The notes beneath the pieces were generated by a model. The model searched no databases. It saw nothing but the letters and a program-made list of their open reading frames with translations, and was not told the origin of the DNA. Source: Entoloma clypeatum (lineage: Eukaryota; Basidiomycota; Agaricomycetes; Agaricales; Entolomataceae). From it: DNA of 64,000 nucleotides. Both the position numbers and the translations under genes were made by a program. The stretch is from contig OY751485.1 of assembly GCA_963565915.1 (NCBI GenBank), positions 1,550,001-1,614,000 of the forward strand. The letters are read 5' to 3'. Below, one piece after another: positions 43,601 to 52,841 of this stretch (position 1 is the stretch's first letter; each line of letters begins with the position of its first letter).

Positions 43601-43857
43601 TTCCTTTCTTTGTGGAAGGCGGGCTGGTCGACGGTGACGGTGATGACCGGAGGCTGGGTTGCAGACGTCGAGGTGGCAGAGGCAGGAGTAGAGACCGTGA
43701 CGGTGAAGTCCTCGATAGTGGGGCGCTCAATGTCGCCGGATACGAGGCGCCAGACTCCTTGATGGAGGAGGTAAGATTTCATCTTCTCGGCCCAACTCTG
43801 ATAGTCGATGCCGTCGAAGATGGCGATGGAGTCAAGGGCAGAGCGAGAGGTAGACAT
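40690..43857 (-). CDS. Copia B Gag-protease-integrase (1055 aa)
   Basis: Starts MSTSRSALDSIAIFDGIDY. The Gag (residues 1-300) has no zinc knuckle but a basic tract (KKKGKGRWRNQKKR). Protease ILDSGASLHFT lies at about 525 and the pre-integrase zinc site (HKRLGHP...CTGCLKGK) at about 660. The integrase triad is in LIHSDLKQ (about 723), RVDGGGEFNEY (about 788) and NGRAERINRT (about 823). The C-terminal acidic/Pro region ends ASDLEKMD at a TGA. The frame is uninterrupted for 3.2 kb. Confidence 0.92.
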   Translation of the reverse strand: MSTSRSALDSIAIFDGIDYQSWAEKMKSYLLHQGVWRLVSGDIERPTIEDFTVTVSTPASATSTSATQPPVITVTVDQPAFHKERKTWIRDDDMAFGSIRLKVSEAIRRHIKDAKTSKEAWTILKDTYSKVSPATIFGDFKAAASFKLSGRDPVPEIERLGSLFARLSESNFVVPDLMQAMILASAIPDAWSSLSTALFQVYDADDFTWQAVADSIVSEYRRKYAIGSTRASNEQARKISGTKRKGQDPKWEKQTAPSTSRNNADEQPNSTDPSTASEKKKGKGRWRNQKKRANNAENDSDQAEEMVEFIAPAIEQPLRRPAPCPLPPRQRAPCHLPPHYAPAFTTVTGRGKTTSTAQPESEKMQSLLQRMNPPPSQYTGLPSGKPSVWKKNERVRRLAREISAQPSGSNLRILDTIIPDIDERPAKQRRVAPSIEESLKMMDIDQERMGPDVFEDEIELDGSSKPFLEPYQLRNANNTSQQTYNILASTSTECVDHISSDLHKKYIKHFASCTHCKEKERAQWILDSGASLHFTYEFKDFAYYRPLTVKRFVQTAAKGKKLEILGVGAVPVRHTLNGEIKTHLLRPVFYILDMDTRLLSLGVFLNHGYKVDGTCGEINISKGLSKIQFSPHILGQTIYWLDTEIRYDQIHAISSEITVETWHKRLGHPNDQALRKIPTSTKGVPETLVREKSQESCTGCLKGKMPNQSYPNSITRATKTFDLIHSDLKQISTASYHKYKYFLTFLDDFSSHVWVVLLRKKSDAVIALRQFLAMIQNQFAATPKKWRVDGGGEFNEYKDVLADHGILIDVTLPYQHQQNGRAERINRTLWEKSQALRFDACLPPMWWEFCLEHAAFLYNRTPMQRLEWNTPYFRVTNEIPDMSSIRVFGCQAYVYIPKEKRRNSLESRSRLMIYLGSKPGVKGYRFMDPETNTIFMGGKAIFDESKYPRCHIDPLPENHPEMENPEPADEFEDLIPGNNDNDSHYEKPHDPVPTGQDHPESDDDLPRSEPDDEPRVPTPEPEQVPDRPIREQRVRRMPDSIYGEDTPASDLEKMD

Positions 43858-44207
43858 TGTGAATGAATCTAAAAAGGGTTCTCAATCAGTGATGTGTCAT
43901 GAATATGATTCGAGAAAACAATTGAATGATTCCTTATGACATATTCCCTTCAGGAATAGCGGTCATGGGAAAACCCTTTATATGTCAGAAACGTATAAGG
44001 TGCGATCAACGTTTCCACATGGAGTGTACTAGGTCAATCCCCTTAGGGATGTCTCATGACAGGTACTTGTCGTAATGACGTTTCCCAGGTTCATATGTGA
44101 AGAAGTAAGACTCAGAACCTAGATCTTTCGATCGGTTCTTTGCCAACCAGGGTAGAGTGGGCAGGTACTCGCTGTTGCCAGCGTTTCCCAAGTCCCTCTG
44201 CTATCCG

Positions 44208-44219
44208 GGGCCCATAACC
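44208..44219 (-). promoter_or_regulatory. Copia B primer binding site
   Basis: GGTTATGGGCCC on the minus strand next to the LTR, the half initiator tRNA-Met type, identical to copia A. Confidence 0.85.
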
Positions 44220-44528
44220 TGTTGAAGTTCCACCTGGGCGTTAGCCACAGATGTACTGAGCAACCAGCTACAGTGGAAGTACTCTACATAACCGTTCTAG
44301 CCACTTACATGGTTTGGGAGGGGTGAGGCTGGTGAGAGCGGTTGAGGCTGGTAAGAGCGATGGAGCTGGTTAAGAGTCAAGAGACAACTTGTTGATATTA
44401 ACAGTTTCCTGGTCTTATATACCGTACTACTGTTTGTACCAACCAAATAAGTATGTAATCGAAGATGTGTAAAGGTCACGTGATATAATCTAATCTAATC
44501 TAATCTACGTGATGGAAAAGTTTCAACA
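44220..44528 (-). repeat. Copia B 5' LTR (309 bp)
   Basis: Same sequence as the 3' LTR. On the minus strand it starts TGTTGAAACTTTTCC. Confidence 0.95.
44410..44515 (-). promoter_or_regulatory. Copia B LTR promoter elements
   Basis: On the minus strand, cacgta, four tandem gatta pentamers and a palindromic tcacgtga are followed about 60 bp on by a TATA box, ggtatataag (44415-44424). CACGTG is the binding site of many bHLH factors. An enhancer role is inferred. Confidence 0.5.
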
Positions 44529-44800
44529 AACGGCTGCCACTCGCCGCCAACGCCGCACAACAGCCACCTCTCGCCCACAATGCCCTACAGTCAGCGCCCA
44601 ACGGCTCCACTCGTGCCCAACGGCCGACTTTCGCACCCAATGCCCACGACTCGCCCCCTCTCACCCCCAAAGCCCTCCACTCGTGCCCAACGGCCGCCAC
44701 TCATGCCCAATGGCCGACTCTCGCGCCCCACAGCCATGACTTGCCCCCAAGGGCCATCTCTCCCACCCACTGCCCTGAATGGCCGCGCATCACGCCCCAC
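44529..44800. repeat. Minisatellite, right part (about 18-bp units)
   Basis: About 14 degenerate units of the form cgactctcgcgcccaacggc. Together with 38590-38692 this is the array into which copia B inserted. Confidence 0.8.
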
Positions 44801-45215
44801 TTGCACCTGGAAGAGGGGATGGGGCTTGGAGGATGGGGCTGGGGACAACAAGTCCCCAGCAGGGTGTAGTATGACGCGTGCAGCACGCGCCTCGTAGTTT
44901 TTCTTTGTAGTTTAATTACATTTTTTTGGTCTACTGCGAACATCCACGTGGGAACCCGAACCCGTCGCTACCCGCAGGTCGACGGGTTGTTACCCGTGCG
45001 GGTATGGGTATGGGTCGCCATTGTTGTACCTGGGGAGTACCTGTGCCATTGCCTAGTGACACTGGGAGATGGCTTCGACAGGCTGGTGACTCATGAGGTG
45101 AATTCATTTCCTACATAGAGTCCTACTGCCCATGTCTACACAAACCTATTTTTATTCTCCAAGTAATTTGAAATCAATATGTACCAGCCATAAAAGATGT
45201 GAATAGTTTATCCAG
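44801..45215. other. Non-coding region with ACCCG/CGGGT-rich palindromic patch
   Basis: At 44954-45020 accc and cccg units face gggt units (gaacccgtcgctacccgcag, then gggttgttacccgtgcgggt). The patch is foldback-prone and not telomeric. The rest shows nothing. Confidence 0.45.
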
Positions 45216-45219
45216 CTGA

Positions 45220-45370
45220 AGATACTCAAGCCATTGCTTCAAAAGCTGAAGCTGCTCAAAGATGTACACATACAAGCTGAAGATGATCAAAGCCGCCTGT
45301 GCCCAAGCTGAAGATGCTCAAAGATGCCCATTCAAAAGCTGAAGCTGCTAAAGCAACTTTTGCCAAAATG
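45220..45370 (+). repeat. Five degenerate 30-31 bp tandem units
   Basis: Each unit begins ctgaagatgctcaaag or a near variant. In frame they would code a ten-residue Ala/Glu repeat (AEDAQ or AEAAK), but the 31-bp units break the frame. Resembles the remnant at 9440-9690. Confidence 0.65.
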
Positions 45371-45539
45371 CTGATGTATCAGCCCGTTCATGCAGAAGTA
45401 AGGTACATAACCTTTGCCCAAGACTATCAACTTGCTGCCCCTCCGTCCGTGAACTCTTCCCTTGCCCCACCTGCCGGCTAGAAAGTCGACGTGTGAACTT
45501 GTCAATGTCACTGCGAACATGAAGAAAGAGATCCCTTCA

Positions 45540-47497
45540 AGGCAACCGTGACTTACTAGCAGTGACAAAACATCTTGCGCACTTAATTCATGAGATTCAT
45601 CGCAAATATGCACTCCGAGTCTCATCATTTCCGGCGAGTGCCATGCAACCGTGGACGTTCGAATCAGATACCCAATAGCCCATATATCAACCTCTGCACC
45701 GTGCCCATCACGAAAAATATCCGGTGAGTGAGTGACCTCGTCAAACTATGGTTTAGCCAATGTCGGCGGCCTAGCGGCATCTTCCCAGTCAATCAAGAAC
45801 CATTTGGACTCATCGTCTGCTTTGCGAATGATATTATCCCACCGAATATCGCGATGATATAATTTAATTTTATGGGCAGCCTGAACGAGATGAGCAATAA
45901 TTCCAGCAGAGATAAAAAAATTAATTCGTACATCAAGCGCATCCAGAGTACATTTGAGACATTCTCGCAGTTCGTTTTCGATGCTTGGACGGGAAACAAT
46001 TCCACGTGGTTTTAAGCATACAGTCTCGCCCCTTGCCATTATGAGCTTGTCCGTATTCGGGATCGAATGAGTGTTGATGAGTGCATATATGACTTCGAGG
46101 TGTTTGACTTTTTCACGAGCATTCTGCTTGAAGGTCTTAATGATGTACGTGCCCGTCATTTCGACCTTGGAATTCATCCTATGCTCGTCTCAGTACAAGT
46201 GCTCATACATGAAGTGGACTGCTTACCTATCAAACTTGTCAAATTCATTGTTACGAAACGGCACAAGGTCAGCCAATACAGGAAATAGAGGGGAAAGATT
46301 GATGAGGTGACGAATATTAGCAATGCGATCTCTTCTAAACCTCAAATCAACCGTGATGATGTCAGAGATTCTCGCCTTGCCTCCTGGGGTAACAGGCGGA
46401 GTAATGGCGCAGAGGGTCATTTTAGATGCGTAGCAATAGTAAGCTATGAAAATAGTTCAGATGAGGATATAACAGAGCGTGAACACTTACCAAGCATGTA
46501 AGGGGCAGGGCTATAAACCCAGTCGAGCTTTTCAACCAGTTCCAACCTTGGGTCAGCAGTGCTTTCTGGACCCTTCTCCTTGCCTCTAAACGGGCAAGCT
46601 CTGTCCAAAAGAAAGCCAAAGTCGGGTCGTAGGTTCGCGTCTCCGTATAGTGGCTACTATTGCGGATAGTCGTCCCACTCGGTGTCATGAGTTCGACGAT
46701 TTTGCGTATATTGCTATCCCAAAACGAAAGGAAGGCGTGCTCTGTACCACCCGGAGGCGGATGATAGGCAACAGCTGAAGCGACAGGGATGAGCGTTGCG
46801 TCAAATTCCCCAATCGTGAACAAAGTGCGGAGGTCATGCTCGTTGCACATGTCGGGGTAAAACGCGGCAAGGAAATTCCGAAACATCGATTCTGTGATGG
46901 GGACTTTCTCCGAGTCGGCTAAGGGCCTTTGAAGAAGTGCACAAAGCTCCTCAACCAAAGGAAGTGTCGTTATCGGTCGATTGGTCCTCCACAGGTCAAT
47001 AATGTCAACCTGATCATCTATGCAGGATAGTGAAAATCAGCCATTCGGAGGGTAACGATGAAGATTGGCTTACCTGGGAATAGCCGTGGCCGTTTATCGC
47101 GGTGTTGGTCGGGTGCATCTGCGCTTTGATAAGTGCCACTGGCAGTAACGACCAAGTGGACTGCGTCCTCGTTTCTTTCCAGCCCATTCAGAACTTGGGC
47201 GTGGGCGAGACTAACGGGGCAAGAAATCTTTTCCAAGGTGACCTTTTCGATACCTTCGGTCGATGACGTAGTCATCAAAAGCGGCGTTGCAGGCTGGAAA
47301 TTTTGGTTTCTATTGAGTCGAAACAGGCCTGAAACGCCACTCACCTTCCAAAACTCCACAGTACATTGCTCGGCTTGAAAAGCGAACTCTTCCAATAAGG
47401 CGATGGCAAATAGCTTCCTGCAGTCTTGGGATCTGCGATCGAAAAGTGCGCGAGGGATCAATAGAGCAAGGCTGATTTTGACAGTGCAACGGGTCAT
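45540..47497 (-). pseudogene. CRN-like / kinase-like fungal gene, broken
   Basis: Exon reading: 47497-47345, 47293-47074, 47017-46491, 46443-46227, then from 46175 on, with a 51-bp intron near 45901-45951. The N-terminus ends FAFQAEQCTVEFWK, which recalls the Crinkler-type N-terminal domain. A middle helical part follows (LVEELCALLQRPL). Then come RPDFGFLLDRACPFRGKEKG, WVYSPAPYML, VDLRFRRDRIANIRHLINLS and the kinase core YHRDIRWDNIIRKAD with WFLIDWEDA in place of DFG. Two breaks: a frameshift near 46650, since the family-like frame continues one base off, and an in-frame TAG near 45746 before FDEVTHSPDIFRDGHGAEVDIW. The family assignment rests on remembered agaricomycete relatives. Confidence 0.65.
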
Positions 47498-48087
47498 CGG
47501 GGCGCAACCCGTCGGAGAATACCCAGGCGAGAGTAACAGAAGCATCCTGAGCAGTGGAGGTCATTGAGTGGCGGATGATGAGAGCAGCCAGAGCGTTTGT
47601 CACGTCTCCGTGACTCTGGGGTGTTGCCCACCAGGGGTACTCAAACACTGTCCGTGACCTCGAATTGCACCATGGTCTCTGCCCAGGTTGTACGATAGAT
47701 GAGAAATATAACATCCATTCACTTGCAAGTCAACGTGGAATTCTTTGCTGGTCGCACTCGCTGGGGTACCTGAGTCGACTTCCTAGGAGCCTTCCATCCC
47801 CGTAGGAGGAGGACAAGCAGTTTTATCGTCGAAATGAGAGAAATAATCGAGGATGCTCTCAGCTCTGCAGAGTTTCGTTGTCAAGGAAGCGGTAAGAGAA
47901 CGGAATTTGGACCAACCCATGTTTTTACCGGGGCCGTTCTCTTCGTGGTGGTGGTCGTTCGAAAAGCTCGTGATCGCGTGGAGGAGGACAACGATCTCCC
48001 TACCTGGTGAGTTGCGAGGTACTTACTGGGTCACATTCCTCGCGAGGTTTGAGTGTGACGTCACTAAAGTTTGGTCGATTGTCCACG
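47498..48087. promoter_or_regulatory. Divergent upstream region of the kinase-like pseudogene and the protease gene
   Basis: 590 bp between two divergent starts. It holds a perfect inverted tgacgtca near 48057, a CRE/ATF-type site about 30 bp before the protease ATG. No TATA box is clear. Promoter function is inferred from position. Confidence 0.4.
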
Positions 48088-51000
48088 ATGGCGTTCAAAC
48101 AACGGACCTCGAGGCTTCTGGCTACGGCTCTTACTTTAGTCGTCTATGTCTTCATCCTCCTCAGTGTCTTCGCCACCGATCAGCCCCAAAAACTCCCCGA
48201 AAAGCCATCAATTGTCAATGTTAGCGAAGCATGGGCGGACCTTCACGTCATCGCCTCCAGGCCTCATCCATACAACTCGCATGCCAATGACCTCATCCGT
48301 ATATACCTGCTTTCCCGCATACAACCCATAGTTGACGCACATCCACACGTTCACCTGGTCGACGACCTCCAAAGCAATGGGTCCTGGAGCAACAGCTACT
48401 TTGAAGGCACCAACATCCTCGTCAAAATCGATGGAACTGATGCTGACGCTGACGCTGTCCTTTTCTCTGCACATTATGACTCAGTTTCGACTTCGACGGG
48501 GGCAACAGATGATGGGATGGCCATCGTTACGCTTTTACAGCTTGTAGCCAAGTTTGCAGGGGCAAAACACAGACGGACTGCCATTTTCAACTTCAACAAT
48601 GGGGAAGAAGACGGGTTGCAAGGCGCGAATGCGTCAGTATTGTGCTCACAAGTGCTGTAGTTCCACTTGCTCATTCTCTCCTATTAGTTTCTTCCGACAT
48701 CCCTGGTCGAATCTAACCACCACGTTCCTCAATCTTGAAGGTGCAGCTTCAGGGGGGTCAGTTTATGCACATACATTCACCCGCTTTCTAGAACTAAAAT
48801 GCCATTTCTTCTTCCAGGCGTCCCATTCTTTTCCGTGGCACATCCAGCACACCTCTCCGCGCATTTCTGCCCTCTCATGTCCCACACCCGCACACGAACG
48901 TCCTGGCCGCCGAGGCGTTCGAGCGCGGAGTTATCCGCTCACAAACGGATTACGTCGTCTATGCAGCCGACGGGCATATGCAGGGACTCGACCTTGCGTT
49001 CTACAAGGGTCGTAGCAGATATCACACGCGGTACGACGCGATTCCGTGGTTAGAAGGGGGAGAGCGTGCACTTTGGGCTATGATGGAGACTGCAGATGGC
49101 GCTGGAGGAGCATTATTGAATCAACAGAAAAATGAGAGTGGGGACGGTGCAGGGACTCGTCTGAGCCGCGCAGTGTATTTTGATTGTAAGCCGGGCGTTG
49201 TTTCTGAACGCATACATTGCACTGGGCTGATTCGTCCATTGTGCCAGTATTCGGAGGGGTCATGGTCCTGTTTTCATTGGAGAAGCTGCGCGTCTACAAT
49301 ATCGTTTTCTTGGCTACAGTGCCAATTGGTACCATCTTGCTGTTCTTGTGTCAGCATTTGGCGGCGACACGCGAGTGGGGGGTCGGCAGACCCAAGTTTA
49401 CCTTTGATTGGCCAAGGTTCTGGGCTGCGCTGCTGCTCACTGTGGCGGCCCAGACTGTGCTTGTGCTCATTCATCTCCTATGGAACCCATACGTAAGTCC
49501 TTACTCTTCACGCGTCGTTCAATTTCGCTTAGTCTATCCTTCCAGATTGTGTACTCTTCTGCATACCTAGTGGTCCTCTCCGCCCTCTCTCTCGCATTCT
49601 TGACCCTGCTATTGCCTCTCTCAGCTCGCCTTCCTGAGAGATTACGTCGCCGCCCTTCAGAGAATCCAAGTACTACCACCTCCGTCCTCCTGCAACTGCA
49701 CATCCTTGCCTACATCCTCCTCTTACTGCCCACTGCCATCTCACCCACGCCTCTGGGGGGTACATACCTCCTCTCTGCACTGGCAACATGTGTGTTTGCC
49801 GGGTGGGCGGTAGGGATCATAGCGGAAATAGCACTCGGCCGCCCGGAAGAGCGCGCAAATGCCTCCGAAAATCTAACAGAGCGAGCGGAGGAAGCAGAGG
49901 ATGAGGGCGGACCCGCTATCAGATTCGAGCCTCCCCCAACGCCTCCGTCTCCCGTACCCGCGATCACCGCAGCGACGGGGGACACGGTGTCTCAGAGTCA
50001 CGATCAGTCGCAGAATGGGGGATTGGCCGGGACACAGATTGTGGAAGAGGCGGAGATGGAGACCGAGCCAACGGAGACTACGCCGTTGATGTCACGTCTG
50101 CGCCGACACCACCGGCATGTCCCGAGGCTTTTTGGACGTGGACGTGGGGTACGGGCGCCTGAATGGTTGGAAAAGCTGCGTGAATATGCGCCTGAATTGA
50201 TATGGGTGCTTCAGATGTTGATTGTCGTGCCCCTGCCGGTCATTCTGTTCGCGCATGTGGTGGTTTTGTTGGTCGGATCGACGTCGCAGAGTGTGGTTGA
50301 TGGAGGTCCGGTATGGATTGGTGGGTTGCACTTGCCCCCTCGTCATTTGAATTCTAGAACTTGCTTCTTTTTGCAGTATATGCCGGGCTTTCAGCCATAT
50401 CCGTCCTCTTGCTTCTCCCTCTGGCTCCTTTCTTTCCTTCGCCCCCTTCCTCTCCTCCACCGGAAACAGATCTTCGTGATCCAAACCACCCTGATGGACC
50501 CACCCCCGATACAAACTTTGATATAAAGCCTATCACTATCCTCGCGGGTGCTATCTTCCTCATGACAGCTGCATACCTCTCAGGCTTTGTCGGCCTCACG
50601 CTCACGCCCTTCTTGCCGCGAGACCAGAGACCCGGCTTCCCATTCAGTGTGGAGGACCCGCTGAAAGTGTTTTTCGATCAGAAGGTAGAGGTGCTTCCGG
50701 GTTGGAGCGTGCCTCGTAAGTCTAGGCTTGTTGGCAGAGTCGATGCAAATGACGAAGTTGAAACAATCGGGCTCGATGCTTCGGGGGTCCGCGCGTATAC
50801 GTACCTCACTGGTGTGCCATGGTACCTCCAGACGATGATTCTGCCGACGCTGCCGTCAGTGCGGAGGGCGGAAGCGGGATTGGGGAGAGTTGATTGTGTG
50901 AAGGATGAAGCGAGAACGGCGCTGGTCAGGTGTGGATGGCAGGTGTTGGGGGAGATGTTGCCAGTCCCTGGGGGAGATGAACTTTGGGATGGGCATGATG

Positions 51001-51566
51001 AGAATGATGAGCGGGCAACAGGGGTGAGTGGGATTAAGGACAAGACGCTAGTGTTGGGGAAGAATCCGTGGTTGAAGAGCAGTGTTACGAGGGGAGGGGG
51101 TGAGAGGGTGAGGATCAAGGTGAAGGGGAGGAATACGCGTGCGTGTAGGGTTTATTTCGATGGTGGTGTGAAAGTCAAGAAGTGGCGGGTTCTGGGAGGA
51201 AGTGAAGGCGGGAGTGATGAGGATGGAGAGGTGATACACATGGTGAGGCTGTGGAGCCGGACGTGGGGGAGGGAGTTTGTGCTTGATGTTGAGCTGGAGG
51301 AGGGGAAGGGAGAGAGGGGGAAGGAGTTGAGCGGGAGGGTGGCGTGTGAGTGGGTGGAGTATGAGAGTGGGCTGGTTGGTGTTGGGAATGGAGAGGGCAA
51401 GGAAGGTGGGGTTGGGAAAGGTGGCGATGGGGAGATGATAACAAGGGAGAGTAAAGGGGGGAAGATACGCGCGTATGAGGAGGCTTTGAAGTTCTTCCCG
51501 AGGTGGGCTGTGACGACGAAAGTTGCGGACGGGTTGGTGGAGGTTTGGAGTGCGTTTAAGATTTGA
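48088..51566 (+). CDS. PFF1: Vacuolar membrane protease, M28 family (six exons, 1063 aa)
   Basis: Exons 48088-48632, 48688-48756, 48818-49185, 49248-49492, 49546-50320 and 50377-51566; phases join. The fifth donor is uncertain (GTGGGT at 50321 chosen). An N-terminal membrane anchor spans residues about 9-29. The M28 metallopeptidase domain shows the zinc and catalytic residues: AHYDS (His about 129), ATDDG (Asp), NNGEEDG (Glu about 173), GLDLAF and YHTRYD. Several membrane spans follow (about 300-440, 570-600, 630-720), with a cytosolic acidic loop between them, and then a long lumenal C-terminal domain. Yeast Pff1 is the reference. Codon use in the last exon is strongly G/A-biased with Gly/Glu-rich loops. 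Its 5' part is duplicated at 9046-9300. Confidence 0.9.
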
Positions 51567-52588
51567 GGTTCTTATGTCCTGCCTCTGACTCTTCTTGTTC
51601 TGCGACTTGTGTTGCTTGTGTATATTATCCATTATGTGTATCTCGTATGTATAGTAGCCTCGCCGAACATTGCATCGTGTCGCAAATATAGTTATCAGAC
51701 TCATGGATAAGTTGAGTGAGGGGGCAGTAGTAAGAGTGGGGCTCCCCGTCGTGTCTGCGATGAAATGCATAATATGGAATGTGCGTTTATCTGACTGGGC
51801 CTCTTTAAATCAGACATTTTTCCATTCACCTTCGGGCTCACGAGATCTATAGAGAGAATTCAGCGGAGTCCGATAATACTGGATGCGAAGTGCTGAGTAC
51901 CCACTTGAGTAATTTCAACGGATTGCTCGTGTATTTGAACGTGACAGGATAGCAGTTGTGGGAACTAGACCATGAGATCCCCCCCTTTCCTTTGCCTCGT
52001 AGATCCCTATACATTTTTGAGTAAATGTGGTGCCAACTTCCAAGGTGAAGGAAATAGAAACTTACCTTCCGTTACGGTATTACGAGAGTGTGCCGATGGA
52101 AGAGAAACGCCCGGAGTTGTATGACCTCAATGGTAGGGACCATTGAGGGAGGCGGAGGGGTTTCATCGTCGAAAGAACTTGGATGGCGGAAACTGACAGA
52201 ATGGCATGCAAGTTTAAGGTCATGAGGCTCACTGAACGCGAAGTTTTGAGAGGGTCGCCTTGCGCTTGTGGCGTGATGTTCTTGTGTTGATGAGATGTCT
52301 GCGGTGCTCCACCCCGAGAATGGATAGGACGTGTCGTGACTTTGCCTAAACATATAGTGAGAATATTGATTGTGTGCCAACGGTTAATGATAGTATTCTT
52401 CAGGCGAATGTTGAGCGATGCAGCCTAGTTTGTTGTCCCTTTAGAGTTTGACGTCTGACGGTTACAAGTCCATTCGGATCTGATGGTCGTGTGTGTTCGA
52501 ACTTTAGACGGTATGGAGGTAGATTTCCCTTTGATCTTGGCTCTTTGAGCACGGTCTTTCTCTCTCGGGCTCGTGCTTGTCCTTTCAC
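51567..52588. other. Intergenic region
   Basis: About 1 kb downstream of the protease. On the minus strand 52090-52350 is open and has a tttag acceptor and a GTAAGT donor nearby, so a small gene cannot be excluded, but no domain is seen. Confidence 0.4.
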
Positions 52589-52822
52589 TTATTCTGTTTC
52601 GATGTCCGTTGTTGTCAACGTCGGCCCCCTCACACGAATGAACGATGAGAATTAATTCAACGAATATCTTGGAAAACATGAAGTCAATTGCAGGTGTTGC
52701 TATATAAGAGCCTTGATATGTACTCACATTGCCCCGCCAACGACGAGTTGTTTGACGGTCTTTACCACGCGAGGCAGCGGAGTTTGAATAGTGAGCAACT
52801 CGCTTGGCTGTGTCGGATGAGC
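52589..52822 (-). CDS. Possible C-terminal exons of a small minus-strand gene
   Basis: Two exons, 52822-52728 and 52628-52589, joined in phase. They have a catag acceptor before the first, a GTGAGT donor after it and a gtgag acceptor before the second. They would code AHPTQPSELLTIQTPLPRVV, then KTVKQLVVGGAM and GPTLTTTDIETE before TAA. The 5' exons would have to overlap the Spt7 gene, so this may be chance. Function unknown. Confidence 0.22.
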
Positions 52823-52841
52823 CTATGAGGAGGTAGAGAGG

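Larger units (their letters stand above)
38693..44528 (-). mobile_element. Ty1/copia element (copia B), young, 5836 bp
   Basis: LTRs 38693-39001 and 44220-44528 look identical by eye. They have perfect TGTTG/CAACA ends and the 5-bp duplication aacgg on both sides (38688-38692 and 44529-44533). The internal domains are complete and in copia order on the minus strand. The only break is a frame anomaly between integrase and RT. Identical LTRs mean recent insertion. Confidence 0.96.

Noticed and set aside
44945..45020. ACCCG/CGGGT-rich patch as internal telomere sequence
   Set aside because: Fungal telomere units are TTAGGG-like; this is a foldback of cccg units without the right period.
51048..51770. 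Minus-strand open frame opposite the last protease exon
   Set aside because: Pro/His/Leu-rich mirror of a G/A-biased coding exon; no family features.
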